This document shows, in pieces, positions 1 through 7,847 of a stretch of 64,000 nt of DNA. Source of the stretch: CATOSK01 sp034423195 (GTDB lineage: Bacteria; Chloroflexota; Dehalococcoidia; Lucifugimonadales; UBA3495). The notes beneath the pieces were generated by a model, which was not told where the DNA came from, did no database searches, and saw only the letters and a list, made by a program, of their open reading frames with translations. The stretch lies in NCBI GenBank assembly GCA_034423195.1, contig DAOUIZ010000061.1:15802-79801 (forward strand). The letters are read 5' to 3'. The translations under genes were made by a program, and so were the position numbers. The stretch's first letter is position 1; each line of letters opens with the position of its first letter.

Positions 1-1
1 C

Positions 2-1285
2 AAGGAGGGGTTCCTGCATGTCAAGGGGCGGAAGAAGGACATGATCGTCCTGCCCAGCGGCCAGAACGTCTTTCCCGACGACATCCAGGCCATCCTGACC
101 AAGCATCCCCAGGTCAAGGACGCGGCGGTGGTGGGGCTGGAGCAGGGGGCGGCGGTGGAGGTACACGCGGCGCTGCTCCTGGAGGAATCGGAGGATGCGG
201 ACAGGGCGGCGCAGGAGGCGGTGGCCTGGGCCAACGGGCAGTTGGCGGAGCAGCAGCGCATCCGGGGGTTCACCGCCTGGCCGGAGGAGGACTTCCCGCG
301 CACGCACACGCTGAAGGTGAAGAAGCAGATCGTCATCGACACCATCCTGGGGAAGGTGGAGGCCGAGACTCCGGCGGGGGCGGCTGCTTCGGGCGGAGGC
401 ACGGCCGGCGGGCCGCGGGGGTTGACGCATATCATCGCGGAGGTGAGCCGGCGGGGCGTGGACGAAATCGAGGAGGGCGCGTCGCTGGGGGACGACCTGG
501 ACCTGGACTCGCTGGGGCGGGTGGAGCTGCTGTCGGCGGTGGAAACGGAGCTGGGGGTGTACATGGACGAGAGCCAGCTTTCGCCGGAGACGACGGTGGC
601 GGAGCTGCGGGCGCTGGTGGAGCAGGGAGCGGCCAATCCGCCGGTGCTGAGCTTCCCGTCGTGGGGGATGCGGTGGTGGTGCCGGATGGCGCGGGGATTC
701 CTGCAGCGGTCGGTGATTTTCCCGGCGACGTGGCTGGTCTACGGGCTGAGAATCGAGGGACGGGAGAACCTGCGGGGCATCGAGGGGCCGGTGCTGTTCG
801 CGTCGAACCACCACCTGGGGCTGGATAATCCGCTGATCATCAAGTCCATTCCGCCAGGGTGGCGGCGGCGGATGGCGATTGCGGGCGCGGCGGAGCTGTG
901 GCGTAACCCGGTGTGGTGGACGCTGAATCCGCTGCTGGGCAACGGGTTCCCGCTGGCCCGGGAGGGAGCGGTGCGGCCGTCGCTGGAGAACATGGGCCGG
1001 ATTATGGATACGGGGTGGTCGGTGCTCATCTATCCTGAAGGCGAGCTGACGGTGGGCGGGCCGATCAAGCCCTTCATGCCTGGGACGGGACTGGTGGCGG
1101 TGGAGGGGCGCATCCCGGTGGTGCCGCTGCGGCTGCGGATTGACCGGATGGGGTCGCCGTCGAAGTTTCCCATCCTGCGGCGGGGCCGGGTGGAGGTGCG
1201 GCTGGGGGAGCCGTTGGTGTTTCCGGCAGGCACGGACTACATGAAGGCGACGGCGGCGATAGAGGAGGCGGTGCGGGGGTTGTAG
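2..1285 (+). CDS. Acyl-CoA/acyl-ACP ligase C-terminus fused to acyl carrier protein and PlsC-type acyltransferase (5' partial)
   Basis: The reading frame is open from the window edge, so the start and most of the AMP-binding domain lie upstream. The visible part begins with the C-terminal ligase subdomain (KGRKKDMIVLPSGQNVFP, and the lysine-rich LKVKKQ segment near residue 95 counted from the first ATG). A Gly/Ala linker leads to an acyl carrier domain with the phosphopantetheine serine in DLDSLGR (about residue 157). A 1-acylglycerol-3-phosphate acyltransferase domain follows, with NHHLGLD (HX4D, about residue 257) and YPEGE (about 331). The three-domain order suggests that one polypeptide activates a fatty acid, holds it on the ACP and transfers it to a lysophospholipid or another acceptor, like Aas-type acyl recycling enzymes. 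The substrate is not known. The domain calls are secure; the combined role is inferred. Confidence 0.88.
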   Translation, partial: KEGFLHVKGRKKDMIVLPSGQNVFPDDIQAILTKHPQVKDAAVVGLEQGAAVEVHAALLLEESEDADRAAQEAVAWANGQLAEQQRIRGFTAWPEEDFPRTHTLKVKKQIVIDTILGKVEAETPAGAAASGGGTAGGPRGLTHIIAEVSRRGVDEIEEGASLGDDLDLDSLGRVELLSAVETELGVYMDESQLSPETTVAELRALVEQGAANPPVLSFPSWGMRWWCRMARGFLQRSVIFPATWLVYGLRIEGRENLRGIEGPVLFASNHHLGLDNPLIIKSIPPGWRRRMAIAGAAELWRNPVWWTLNPLLGNGFPLAREGAVRPSLENMGRIMDTGWSVLIYPEGELTVGGPIKPFMPGTGLVAVEGRIPVVPLRLRIDRMGSPSKFPILRRGRVEVRLGEPLVFPAGTDYMKATAAIEEAVRGL

Positions 1286-1294
1286 GGGGGATAC

Positions 1295-1316
1295 TTTGGG
1301 GGATGAATCCCCCAAA
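1295..1316. repeat. Dispersed palindrome (core GGGGGATGAATCCCCC)
   Basis: A perfect inverted repeat just after the acyltransferase fusion gene. The same palindrome occurs at six other places in this window, always between genes and usually just 3' of one, with a central GAATCC or GCATCC. It could act as a terminator hairpin, but no consistent T-run follows, so a REP-like mobile repeat is as likely. Confidence 0.75.
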
Positions 1317-1431
1317 CCCCCGAAATGAGTGCGTTGCTTCCGATAACGATTCCCTGGGGTCGCCTTCCCTTGTCCTCGCTTTCTTGGCGGGGGTAGAATT
1401 GGGCTGATTTCACGAGGGGGAGGGATTTGTC

Positions 1432-1851
1432 ATGTACAGCAAGCCAATGTTGAGCCTGGACCAGACGCAACGGGCGATGAATGCGATGATCGCCAAGGCT
1501 ACCCAGGAGCCGGACCGTCCGGTGGCGATGGCGATTGTGGACGACGCGGGGAACCTGCTGAGCTACGCCCGCATGGACAACTGCCGCCCCAATCCCCAGA
1601 CGTTCGCCATCCGCAAGGCCTACACCTCGGCGCTGTCCGGGGTGGACTCGGCGGCCTACGCGGAGCGGCTGAAGAGCCAGGGTAGGACGGTCAGCGACTT
1701 TGGGAATCCCAACCTGGTGTCGGCCCAGGGGGCGGTGGTAATCACCGACCCGGCGTCGGGAGCCGTGCTGGGGGCCATCGGGGTGAGCGGTCTGACGGCC
1801 CAGGAGGACGAGGACCTGTCACGGCTGGGCGTGGAGAACCTGGGATTGTAG
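1432..1851 (+). CDS. GlcG/HbpS family protein (DUF336-type, heme-binding-like)
   Basis: A 139-residue protein of typical length for the GlcG/HbpS family. Family features seen are the opening LSLDQTQRAMNAMIAKA helix, the AMAIVDDAGNLLSYARMD strand pair, the FAIRKAYTSALSG helix and the closing GAVLGAIGVSGLTAQEDE segment. Members bind heme or small ligands or sit in glycolate-type catabolic operons; the exact ligand cannot be told here. A purine-rich ribosome binding site (gagggggaggg) lies upstream of the ATG. No partner gene overlaps it, so it appears to be a stand-alone unit between a lipid gene and a deacetylase gene. Confidence 0.8.
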   Translation: MYSKPMLSLDQTQRAMNAMIAKATQEPDRPVAMAIVDDAGNLLSYARMDNCRPNPQTFAIRKAYTSALSGVDSAAYAERLKSQGRTVSDFGNPNLVSAQGAVVITDPASGAVLGAIGVSGLTAQEDEDLSRLGVENLGL

Positions 1852-2054
1852 CCGGTCAGGGGGTTCTTTCCTTCCGGCCTGAATAGCTGAGTTCCACCGT
1901 CTGCGCGGGGGCGCGGCTCCGCCTCCGCGGGGGTGGCAAGCGGTGGGGGAATCCGTTTCTCTCCGCTGTTGCGTATCCTTGGATGCTGTCGTAAATCCAA
2001 CCGGCCGCCGGTAGAACACCGGCGGCGCCTTGATTTTTGCCCCAGGAGGTTATC

Positions 2055-2954
2055 ATGGCCAATCCGCGCGCCGAGTATTCGCCGCTGTTTCACCGGGAGC
2101 CGCTGAAGCTGCCCAACAACGCCCGCATCGTGGTGTGGCCCGTCATCAACGTGGAGGAGTGGGACATCAACCAGCCCATGGCCCGCACGGTGCTGCCCAC
2201 GCCGCAGGGGGTGACGGTGATTCCCGACATTCCCAACTTCGCCTGGTTCGACTACGGGATGCGGGCGGGGTACTGGCGGATGAAGCAGGTGCTGGACAGC
2301 CACGGCATCCGGGCGACGGTGAGCCTGAACGCATCGGTGTGCCTGTCCTACCCGCAACTGGTGCAGGAGAGCGTGGACTCGGGATGGGAGTTGATGGGCC
2401 ACGGGTTCATGCAGCGGGTGCTGAACCGGGAACCGGACGAGCGGGTAATCATCCGCAAGACCATCGAGACCATCCGGGAGTTCACGGGGCAGGCGCCCCG
2501 GGGCTGGATGGGACCGGGACTGGCGGAGACCTTCGACACGCCGGACATCCTGGCGGAGGAGGGAATCGAGTACGTCTGCGACTGGTGCAACGACGACCAG
2601 CCCTACCCGATGATCGTCAAAAGCGGCAGCCTGACTTCCATTCCCTACACCGTCGAGCTCAACGACATTCCGATTTACCTGGTGCAGCACCACCGGTCCC
2701 CGGAGCTGTTCGACCGGGCCAAGGACCAGTTCGACCAGCTCTACGAGGAAGGGGCGGAGAGCGCGCGGGTGATGGCGGTCTCGACCCATCCGTACATAAC
2801 CGGGGTCCCCTTCCGCATCAAGTACTACAACCAGATCTGGGAGTACATCAAGAGCTTCCCGGACGTGGTGTTCTGGACGGGCAGCGAGATCCTGGACTGG
2901 TACCTGGGGGAGACGGGGGGGCGCGCGGTAGATTTGTCCGGCAGCGTCCAATAG
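2055..2954 (+). CDS. Polysaccharide deacetylase family protein (PuuE/allantoinase-like)
   Basis: A 299-residue NodB-fold protein. It has the N-terminal VVWPVINVEEWDI strand, the GMRAGYWRMKQVLDSHGIRATVSLNA segment typical of PuuE-like deacetylases, ELMGHGFMQR carrying the metal-binding His, and STHPYITGVPFR near residue 245. Members hydrolyse C-N bonds in N-acetyl sugars or cyclic amides using a divalent metal. The ATG is chosen because AGGAGG lies six bases upstream; another in-frame ATG 18 bases earlier has no such site. There is no signal peptide, so it is probably cytosolic and catabolic rather than a cell-wall enzyme. The substrate is unknown. Confidence 0.82.
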   Translation: MANPRAEYSPLFHREPLKLPNNARIVVWPVINVEEWDINQPMARTVLPTPQGVTVIPDIPNFAWFDYGMRAGYWRMKQVLDSHGIRATVSLNASVCLSYPQLVQESVDSGWELMGHGFMQRVLNREPDERVIIRKTIETIREFTGQAPRGWMGPGLAETFDTPDILAEEGIEYVCDWCNDDQPYPMIVKSGSLTSIPYTVELNDIPIYLVQHHRSPELFDRAKDQFDQLYEEGAESARVMAVSTHPYITGVPFRIKYYNQIWEYIKSFPDVVFWTGSEILDWYLGETGGRAVDLSGSVQ

Positions 2955-3005
2955 CCGGACGGCGAAGCACAAGTCGATCTGCTGCTCTGCGAGCGATATT
3001 GGCTG

Positions 3006-4415
3006 ATGGAATTCTTGCGGACATACCAGCTCAGGGCCTACTCGACCAAAGCTGGATATCGGGCCATTGACGCCGCGCTGGAACGCCACCGGATGTTGTA
3101 CAACGCGGCTTTGGAAGAAAGGTTCGCCGCGTGGCGGTCCCGCGTTTCCGAGAAGACATGGACCCCCGCAGGGCTGGTGGACAACGGCAATTACGTCAGT
3201 CCGTTCGTTGGCCTGAAGCAGCAGTCCCGAGAGCTAACCGACTTGCGGGAAGACGACCGGGTTTGGAGCGGCGAGGAACGGCGCCTAGCGATAGGTACTC
3301 TTCAGCGCGTCGATGAAGCCTTCAGGCGTTGGTCTGCCCGGAGGAAAGACGGGTTACCCGGCGGGCGCCCACGGTTCAGATCCGCTTCCCGGTTCCGAAC
3401 TCTCCAGACTTCCTATTGCGGCTCTGCGTGGTACAGGCCGGTATCGCCCAGGCAGGTGATAATAAGGATAAAGGGGCTGCCGGACCTGGAGTTGCGGCCA
3501 AACCGGATGCTGCCGCCGGGCAAGCCCAAGAACCTTCGGATAACCCGCCGCGGACGCCGGCTGTGGGTAAATCTGGTGTTCGGCGTGGAATCGGAGATGC
3601 TGCCGCAGCGGGAGAAGACTGGCGAGGTGGCTGGGCTTGACCGCGGCGTCAATCTGCTGGTAGCCACCAGCGATGGGGAATCGGTTCCAGGACTCGGGGA
3701 CGACCCGGGCGGACGCATTGCCAAGCTGGACCGCAAACTCGCCAGACTGCGGAAATTGGCCTTGAAGGAAGGCCGGGCACACTGGCAAGCAACCCGCAGG
3801 GGTAAGGCCATATTCCGTTGGGACAGCGGGAAGCCCAGTTACCGTTACCGCAAGATTAAAGCGCAAAGGGACAACTTGGAACACCGCCGGGGAATTGCCA
3901 AGCGGAACCTGCTGCACCAGGTCAGCACCGATTTGATCCGGCGATATGACACTCTTTTCGTGGAGAGTCTGGAAGTCTCGAAAATGTCCCGGTCGGCCAG
4001 GGGAACCGTTGAGGAACCCGGCCGGAACGTCCGGGCCAAAGCAAGTTTGAACCGTTCAATCCTTGCTCAGGGTTGGGGAGCGTTGCTGAACCAGTTGGAT
4101 TACAAGGCTGAAAGTGCCGGTAAGCTGGTTTTTCCCGTTCCCGCGCCCTATACCAGCATGGATTGTTCCCGGTGCGGACTGAGGAATGACGGGAAAACCC
4201 CGGAGCGTGTCTTCACTTGTGCAGGCTGCGGCCAGCAGATTGACCGCGACTACAACGCCGCTATCAACATTCGCCGCCGGGGGATGCAGCTTTTGGCTGC
4301 ATCTCCCGACAGTCCGAACCATTTGGCTGGGGGCCCCGGCGAATGTTCAACAGGGGAAGCGAAGGCTACCCCAGGGCCTCTGAGAATACCCGTGCGTGCG
4401 GGATCGTCCCATTGA
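3006..4415 (+). CDS. tnpB: TnpB/IS1341-type RNA-guided nuclease-like protein, intact
   Basis: A 469-residue OrfB/TnpB protein. It has an N-terminal helix-turn-helix-like region (LRAYSTKAGYRAIDAALERHR) and a full RuvC-like nuclease: Asp212 in GLDRGVN, Glu320 in FVESLEVSKM and Asp413/415 in IDRDYNAAINI. The zinc ribbon is CSRC (387-390) with CAGC (405-408). All catalytic and zinc residues are present, so it may be active. No tnpA lies beside it, as in IS1341-type elements. TnpB proteins are RNA-guided nucleases whose guide RNA comes from the 3' end of the gene and the element's right end. Here that 3' end contains a CRISPR-like degenerate repeat and the stop codon lies 31 bp before a CRISPR array. 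About 45 residues follow the last family motif, so the C-terminus may be extended into array-derived sequence. Confidence 0.92.
   Translation: MEFLRTYQLRAYSTKAGYRAIDAALERHRMLYNAALEERFAAWRSRVSEKTWTPAGLVDNGNYVSPFVGLKQQSRELTDLREDDRVWSGEERRLAIGTLQRVDEAFRRWSARRKDGLPGGRPRFRSASRFRTLQTSYCGSAWYRPVSPRQVIIRIKGLPDLELRPNRMLPPGKPKNLRITRRGRRLWVNLVFGVESEMLPQREKTGEVAGLDRGVNLLVATSDGESVPGLGDDPGGRIAKLDRKLARLRKLALKEGRAHWQATRRGKAIFRWDSGKPSYRYRKIKAQRDNLEHRRGIAKRNLLHQVSTDLIRRYDTLFVESLEVSKMSRSARGTVEEPGRNVRAKASLNRSILAQGWGALLNQLDYKAESAGKLVFPVPAPYTSMDCSRCGLRNDGKTPERVFTCAGCGQQIDRDYNAAINIRRRGMQLLAASPDSPNHLAGGPGECSTGEAKATPGPLRIPVRAGSSH
4383..4410 (+). repeat. Degenerate CRISPR-like repeat inside the 3' end of tnpB
   Basis: From 4391 to 4410, 17 of 20 aligned bases agree with the second two-thirds of the CRISPR repeat, allowing one deleted base (GTGCGTGCGGGATCGTCCC against the consensus half). 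It lies about 36 bp before the first true repeat, close to one repeat-spacer period. The bases code for the last residues of TnpB. It may be a decayed terminal repeat or chance GC-rich similarity. Confidence 0.5.
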
Positions 4416-4446
4416 CGTAGGGAGATGCTCCAAACGTGGTTTTAGG

Positions 4447-5024
4447 GGTTGCTCCATGCGCGCGGGGATGGTTCCCTCTCGTGGAAGTCCAGGTGGTTGT
4501 CGACGTCGGTTGCTCCATGCGCGCGGGGATGGTTCGTTGACGAAGTTCTGCAGCTTCAGGAGGGCCACGGTTGCTCCATGCGCGCGGGGATGGTTCCCTC
4601 CAGCAGATCTCCGCCCAGGGCGTTGCAGTGGTTGCTCCATGCGCGCGGGGATGGTTCCCACGTCGCCAACTCAAAGCCGGTGATGTAGCCGGTTGCTCCA
4701 TGCGCGCGGGGATGGTTCCTCCACAGCCCGATCTCCTCGTCGTCATGGCACGGTTGCTCCATGCGCGCGGGGATGGTTCCCGCAAATACTGCTTGTAGAG
4801 CCCCCCCTGCCAGGTTGCTCCATGCGCGCGGGGATGGTTCTGGTCCTGTTGTCCGAGAAGATCGAGGCGGCAGGGTTGTTCCATGCGCGCGGGGATGGTT
4901 CCTTGACTTCCAGCTTTTGGGGATGCCAGAACTCGGTTGCTCCATGCGCGCGGGGATGGTTCCCAGCTTGACGTGACCTGGACCGCGCCGGTGGCGGTTG
5001 CTCCATGCGCGCGGGGATGGTTCC
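4447..5024 (+). CRISPR. CRISPR array, 10 repeats of 29 bp and 9 spacers of 32 bp (type I-E-like repeat)
   Basis: Repeats start exactly every 61 bp from 4447 to 4996. The repeat begins GGTTGCTCCATGCG and ends CGGGGATGGTTCC. Only three single-base variants are seen: the last base of repeats 2 and 7, and C to T at position 6 of repeat 8. The lengths (29/32) and the GCGGGGATG ending are typical of type I-E repeats read on the + strand. That would put the leader on the tnpB side, where only 31 bp separate the tnpB stop codon from repeat 1. All nine spacers differ. Several are open in one frame and read like phage coding sequence, for example GGLYKQY in spacer 6. No cas gene is present in the window, so the array is an orphan here. 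No spacer was matched by eye to the phage-like genes in this window. Confidence 0.97.
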
Positions 5025-5173
5025 GCCTCCTGGGACTGGACCCACGACCCCCGCGTCAGCGAGGCGTGTTCGCGGGTGTTGATGATGGAAGATGGGGTGC
5101 TGGTTGGGGGGTGAGGGGTGGTCAACTATTTGGTAGTGAAGCCAGGGTAAGCCATTGGGGTTGCCGTTCGGGG

Positions 5174-5181
5174 TATATAAT
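5174..5181 (+). promoter_or_regulatory. Candidate -10 promoter element for the NHL gene
   Basis: TATATAAT, with consensus TATAAT at 5176, lies about 33 bp before the NHL gene start in otherwise GC-rich DNA between the CRISPR array and the gene. No good -35 match is found at 17 bp spacing. Confidence 0.45.
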
Positions 5182-5213
5182 CCGTGTCAACATTCCTGAA
5201 GGAGCACAGCATT

Positions 5214-6248
5214 ATGGCGTGGAACATTCCGGCAGGCATCATCCAGACAGTGGTGGGCACCGGAGACGCGGGCTACTCCGGCGATGGCGGGCCGGCGACG
5301 GCGGCGCTGCTGCGGGAGCCATTCATGTGCGCGTTTGACCCGCATGGGAACCTGCTGTTCTGCGAGTCGCGGAACTACTGCGTCCGGCGCGTTGACGCGG
5401 CGACCGGCGTGGTGACGACGGTGGCGGGCGGCAACGGAGCGGGCAACTCGGGGGATGGCGGCCCGGCGACGGAGGCGGTGTTCAATGAGCCGTACAGCAT
5501 CGAGTGCGACGCCAACGGCGACATCTACATCGTCGACCGCCTCAGCGCGGTGGTGCGGAAGGTGGACGGGGCCACCGGGATCATTTCCACCGTAGCGGGC
5601 ACCGGCGAAATCGGCTACTCCGGCGACGGCGGCCCGGGGAATCAGGCGATGATGCGTGAGCCCAACGATTGCTTCCTGGACGGCCAGGGCGGTCTGCTCA
5701 TCGCCGACATCCAGGACCAGCGCATCCGGCGGGTGGACCTGGCCACGGGAATCATCACCACCTTCGCGGGCAACGGCGAGAAGGTGCGAGGCGGCGACGG
5801 CCTTCCGGCTGCGCAGGCGTCCATCCTGGGGGCGCGGGCGGTCTGCATGGACGGCGCGGGGAACACCTACATCGCCGAGCGGGAGGGGAACGGCGTGCGT
5901 AAGGTGGACGCCAACGGCATCATGTCCACCCTGGCCGGGACCGGGGAGCGGGGCTACGACGGGGACGGCGGGCCGGCCATCGCGGCGGCATGGGGCGCTC
6001 CCAAGGCCATCCGGTGCGACGCGGCGGGGAACGTCATCGTGGTGGACACCGAGAACCATGCCATCCGCAAGATTGACCACGACGGCATCGTGACCACCAT
6101 CGCCGGCGGTCACCTGGGGCCGGACGGGGACGGCGGTCCGGCGACGGCGGCAGGGCTGGAGCGTCCCCACGGCTGCGGCATCGGCCCCGACGGGACGCTC
6201 TACATTGCCGACAGCAACAACCACCGGGTCAGGGCGGTGGGGGTTTAG
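5214..6248 (+). CDS. NHL-repeat beta-propeller protein
   Basis: A 344-residue protein built of six repeats. Each has a GDGGPAT-like loop (YSGDGGPAT, NSGDGGPAT, YSGDGGPGN, RGGDGLPAA, YDGDGGPAI, PDGDGGPAT), followed by NLLFCESRNYCVRRVD-type strands and a TVAG turn. This predicts a six-bladed NHL propeller. Such proteins bind ligands or proteins, and some are peptidyl-hydroxyglycine lyase-like, but no catalytic residue can be assigned. The start is chosen for GGAG ten bases upstream. There is no signal peptide. The last 39 bases of the gene are part of a 44-bp direct repeat found again exactly 700 bp downstream. Confidence 0.85.
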   Translation: MAWNIPAGIIQTVVGTGDAGYSGDGGPATAALLREPFMCAFDPHGNLLFCESRNYCVRRVDAATGVVTTVAGGNGAGNSGDGGPATEAVFNEPYSIECDANGDIYIVDRLSAVVRKVDGATGIISTVAGTGEIGYSGDGGPGNQAMMREPNDCFLDGQGGLLIADIQDQRIRRVDLATGIITTFAGNGEKVRGGDGLPAAQASILGARAVCMDGAGNTYIAEREGNGVRKVDANGIMSTLAGTGERGYDGDGGPAIAAAWGAPKAIRCDAAGNVIVVDTENHAIRKIDHDGIVTTIAGGHLGPDGDGGPATAAGLERPHGCGIGPDGTLYIADSNNHRVRAVGV

Positions 6249-6253
6249 GGAAG
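6210..6253 (+). repeat. 44-bp direct repeat, left copy (3' end of NHL gene)
   Basis: This stretch, beginning GACAGCAACAACCACC and covering the NHL stop codon, is repeated without change exactly 700 bp downstream. The two copies bracket the HicBA cassette. Confidence 0.95.
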
Positions 6254-6257
6254 GCAC

Positions 6258-6279
6258 GTTGGGGGATGAATCCCCCAAC
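6258..6279. repeat. Dispersed palindrome (core GGGGGATGAATCCCCC)
   Basis: A copy of the window-wide palindrome, between the NHL stop codon and hicB and inside the 700-bp unit bounded by the direct repeats. Confidence 0.75.
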
Positions 6280-6366
6280 CCCCCTGGATCCAGGGGCTGG
6301 ACTCGGCTGGCGGGGCGGGCGGATAATTTCCGGAGTCCAGTCCTGAATCCGCAGGGGTGTACCGAT

Positions 6367-6681
6367 ATGGGCAGAGCCGTGTACTACGCGTGGGGCAACG
6401 GGACAGATTGGGAAGCAATCTGCGTTGACTTCGACATCGCCGTGCAAGGCCACACCCTGGAAGAGGTGCAGCGGGAGCTGAGGGATGCCGTGGATACGTT
6501 CCTGGACTACGTTGGCGACCTTTCTGAAAGCGAGCGGGAGCAGTTTCTGAACAGGAAGTCCCCGTTGGGTTTGCGGTTGCGGCTGGAAGCTGCGTACCGC
6601 AGCTTCCAACTGCTGCGGTGGTTGCGGGTGCAGGCCTTCTGGCGTCCCAACACCGAATTCGTCAAGACCCCGGTTGCGTGA
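6367..6681 (+). CDS. hicB: HicB-like antitoxin
   Basis: A 104-residue protein whose first 60 residues match the HicB partial RNase H-like fold: YYAWGNGTDWEAICVDFDIAVQGHTLEEVQRELRDAVDTFLDYV. HicB neutralises HicA and usually represses the operon through a C-terminal DNA-binding domain. Here the C-terminus (RRLEAAYRSFQLLRWLRVQ-like) is short and basic and no clear ribbon-helix-helix or HTH is seen. The antitoxin gene comes first and its stop overlaps the GTG of hicA (GTGA), which suggests translational coupling. The pair sits between two 44-bp direct repeats, consistent with gain as a cassette. Confidence 0.78.
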   Translation: MGRAVYYAWGNGTDWEAICVDFDIAVQGHTLEEVQRELRDAVDTFLDYVGDLSESEREQFLNRKSPLGLRLRLEAAYRSFQLLRWLRVQAFWRPNTEFVKTPVA

Positions 6682-6893
6682 AATACCGGGAAGTCGTCGA
6701 GATACTGGAGCAGCACGGGTTTCAGTTCGAGCGGCAAGGCCGGGGGTCGCACCGGGTTTACCAGAGGGTTTCCGGCGACAGGCGGTATGTGGTCATCCTC
6801 TCCTACGGCAGGCCGGGGGAGGACATAAAGCCGGGGACGCTGGGTTCCATAATCCGGCAGTCGGGTTTGCCGAGGGGTGTCTTTCGTTCGTAG
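6678..6893 (+). CDS. hicA: HicA-like mRNA interferase toxin
   Basis: A 71-residue protein that fits HicA in length and order of motifs: KYREVVEILEQHGF helix, RQGRGSHRVYQ with the catalytic His25, a VVILSYG strand and the KPGTLGSIIRQSGL C-terminal helix. HicA cleaves mRNA through a double-stranded RNA-binding-like fold with an active-site histidine, which is present. The GTG start overlaps the hicB stop codon. The normal conserved proline and hydrophobic residues are kept, so the toxin should be functional. Nothing in the sequence shows regulation beyond the coupled overlap. Confidence 0.85.
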   Translation: MKYREVVEILEQHGFQFERQGRGSHRVYQRVSGDRRYVVILSYGRPGEDIKPGTLGSIIRQSGLPRGVFRS

Positions 6894-6909
6894 AACGGGG
6901 GCTGGGACT

Positions 6910-6953
6910 GACAGCAACAACCACCGGGTCAGGGCGGTGGGGGTTTAGGGAAG
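6910..6953 (+). repeat. 44-bp direct repeat, right copy
   Basis: An exact copy of the NHL gene's 3' end, including an orphan TAG, just after hicA. With the left copy it defines a 700-bp unit carrying hicBA. Confidence 0.95.
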
Positions 6954-7019
6954 ATGATTGGTTGCGCTGGGAGCGCAGTAGTATGATTGAATTGACCCTC
7001 CCAGAGCCGGAGTGCAGAT

Positions 7020-7394
7020 ATGCAGAGGACTACCGACACCAGCAAATCCGCAGGGTCATCTTTGAGTGAGAAATTCCAGGAGCGGCTGGCCAGGTACGCC
7101 AGCGCCCGGCCGGGTGAGGAAGCGATTTCTCCCCAAACCCTGGATGACGTAAAAAACCTGGTTGCCTGGCTCTGCCAGCAGTCAGACAAGGTGTCGGCAA
7201 CGGTAGCAGGGGATGGCTTGTTGTCGGTGTCCACGGTTTTCGACGAGGATGTCCGTCTTTACGTGGAAGTCGAACGGAACGGGAGCGCAGGGGCAACGGT
7301 TTCCCGGTCTCGCGAACATGCCGAAGATCTTCCCGTTACTACCATTCGTGAGTTAACCCCGGAGCTGGTGCTTGGCGCAGTTGGAAGTCCCTGA
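7020..7394 (+). CDS. Hypothetical protein, coupled to the next gene
   Basis: A 124-residue acidic protein with no recognised family. It has a basic, Ser/Thr-rich N-terminus (MQRTTDTSKSAGSS), a helical middle (DDVKNLVAWLCQQSDK) and a mixed beta region (GLLSVSTVFDEDVRLYVEVERNG) that ends in a short helical LTPELVLGAVG tail. GGAG lies nine bases before the ATG. It overlaps the next reading frame by 23 bases, so the two are probably made together. The two-gene overlap beside hicBA resembles toxin-antitoxin or partner-protein pairs, but no motif supports a toxin call. The end of the 44-bp repeat lies 66 bp upstream. Confidence 0.6.
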   Translation: MQRTTDTSKSAGSSLSEKFQERLARYASARPGEEAISPQTLDDVKNLVAWLCQQSDKVSATVAGDGLLSVSTVFDEDVRLYVEVERNGSAGATVSRSREHAEDLPVTTIRELTPELVLGAVGSP

Positions 7395-7800
7395 AGAGGA
7401 CTGGATTTGCCGGTTCGTCGCGCCAGAGGAATCGAACGACGAACTTCAGGAACCATCGCCTTCTGCGTTCAGGGCTAGTGACCGGCAACTGTCTCTGTTT
7501 CACCGGCAAAGGGTTGAAGATTCGGGCGGCACCCTTCAGGACCTGTTCATCCAACAGCTCAGCGGGTTCGGAGAAGCCCATCTGACCGTGGCGGCCTGCA
7601 TCGAGTTGGGGCAGGGGATTTCCCAGCAGTTCGACCCGAAAGTGTATTGGCGCCCCGACCATGTCCAAGAGGAATGGGCCCGTTGGAAGGAAGCCCACGC
7701 GCAGGTCGAATCCTCTGGAGGCGACCGGGGTTTTCCACGCTCATATCGAGTGTTGCTGGCACGCAACGCCTTATGCCCACGTTTTCCTGAAACGGCATAG
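7372..7800 (+). CDS. Hypothetical protein overlapping the upstream gene
   Basis: A 142-residue protein read from a TTG start inside the end of the previous gene. No family is recognised. Its N-terminus (EVPEEDWICRFVAPEESND) and the central AFRASDRQLSLFHRQRVED segment, followed by a helical LQDLFIQQL stretch, look like real coding sequence. The last 30 residues are low in hydrophobic residues and may be less conserved. The start is uncertain because no ATG is available and the 23-base overlap leaves few choices. Its role can only be guessed from the coupling: a partner of the upstream product. Confidence 0.55.
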   Translation: MAQLEVPEEDWICRFVAPEESNDELQEPSPSAFRASDRQLSLFHRQRVEDSGGTLQDLFIQQLSGFGEAHLTVAACIELGQGISQQFDPKVYWRPDHVQEEWARWKEAHAQVESSGGDRGFPRSYRVLLARNALCPRFPETA

Positions 7801-7847
7801 TCGTCGGCCGCCGAGAGAACAATCCATCCGCTGGATTAATGGAGGCC

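Noticed and set aside
1656..3089. Long minus-strand open frame opposite the GlcG and deacetylase genes
   Set aside because: GC-rich antisense shadow: Arg/Pro/His-rich composition, no motif, overlaps well-supported genes.
4447..5024. Long open frames inside the CRISPR array on both strands (repeating HARGDGS and RAHGAT-type peptides)
   Set aside because: They are translations of the CRISPR repeats and spacers; the period and repeat identity show an array, not a gene.
4447..5024. CRISPR spacers targeting the phage-like genes of this window
   Set aside because: No spacer was seen to match the two blocks by eye on either strand; a computed search would be needed for a firm statement.
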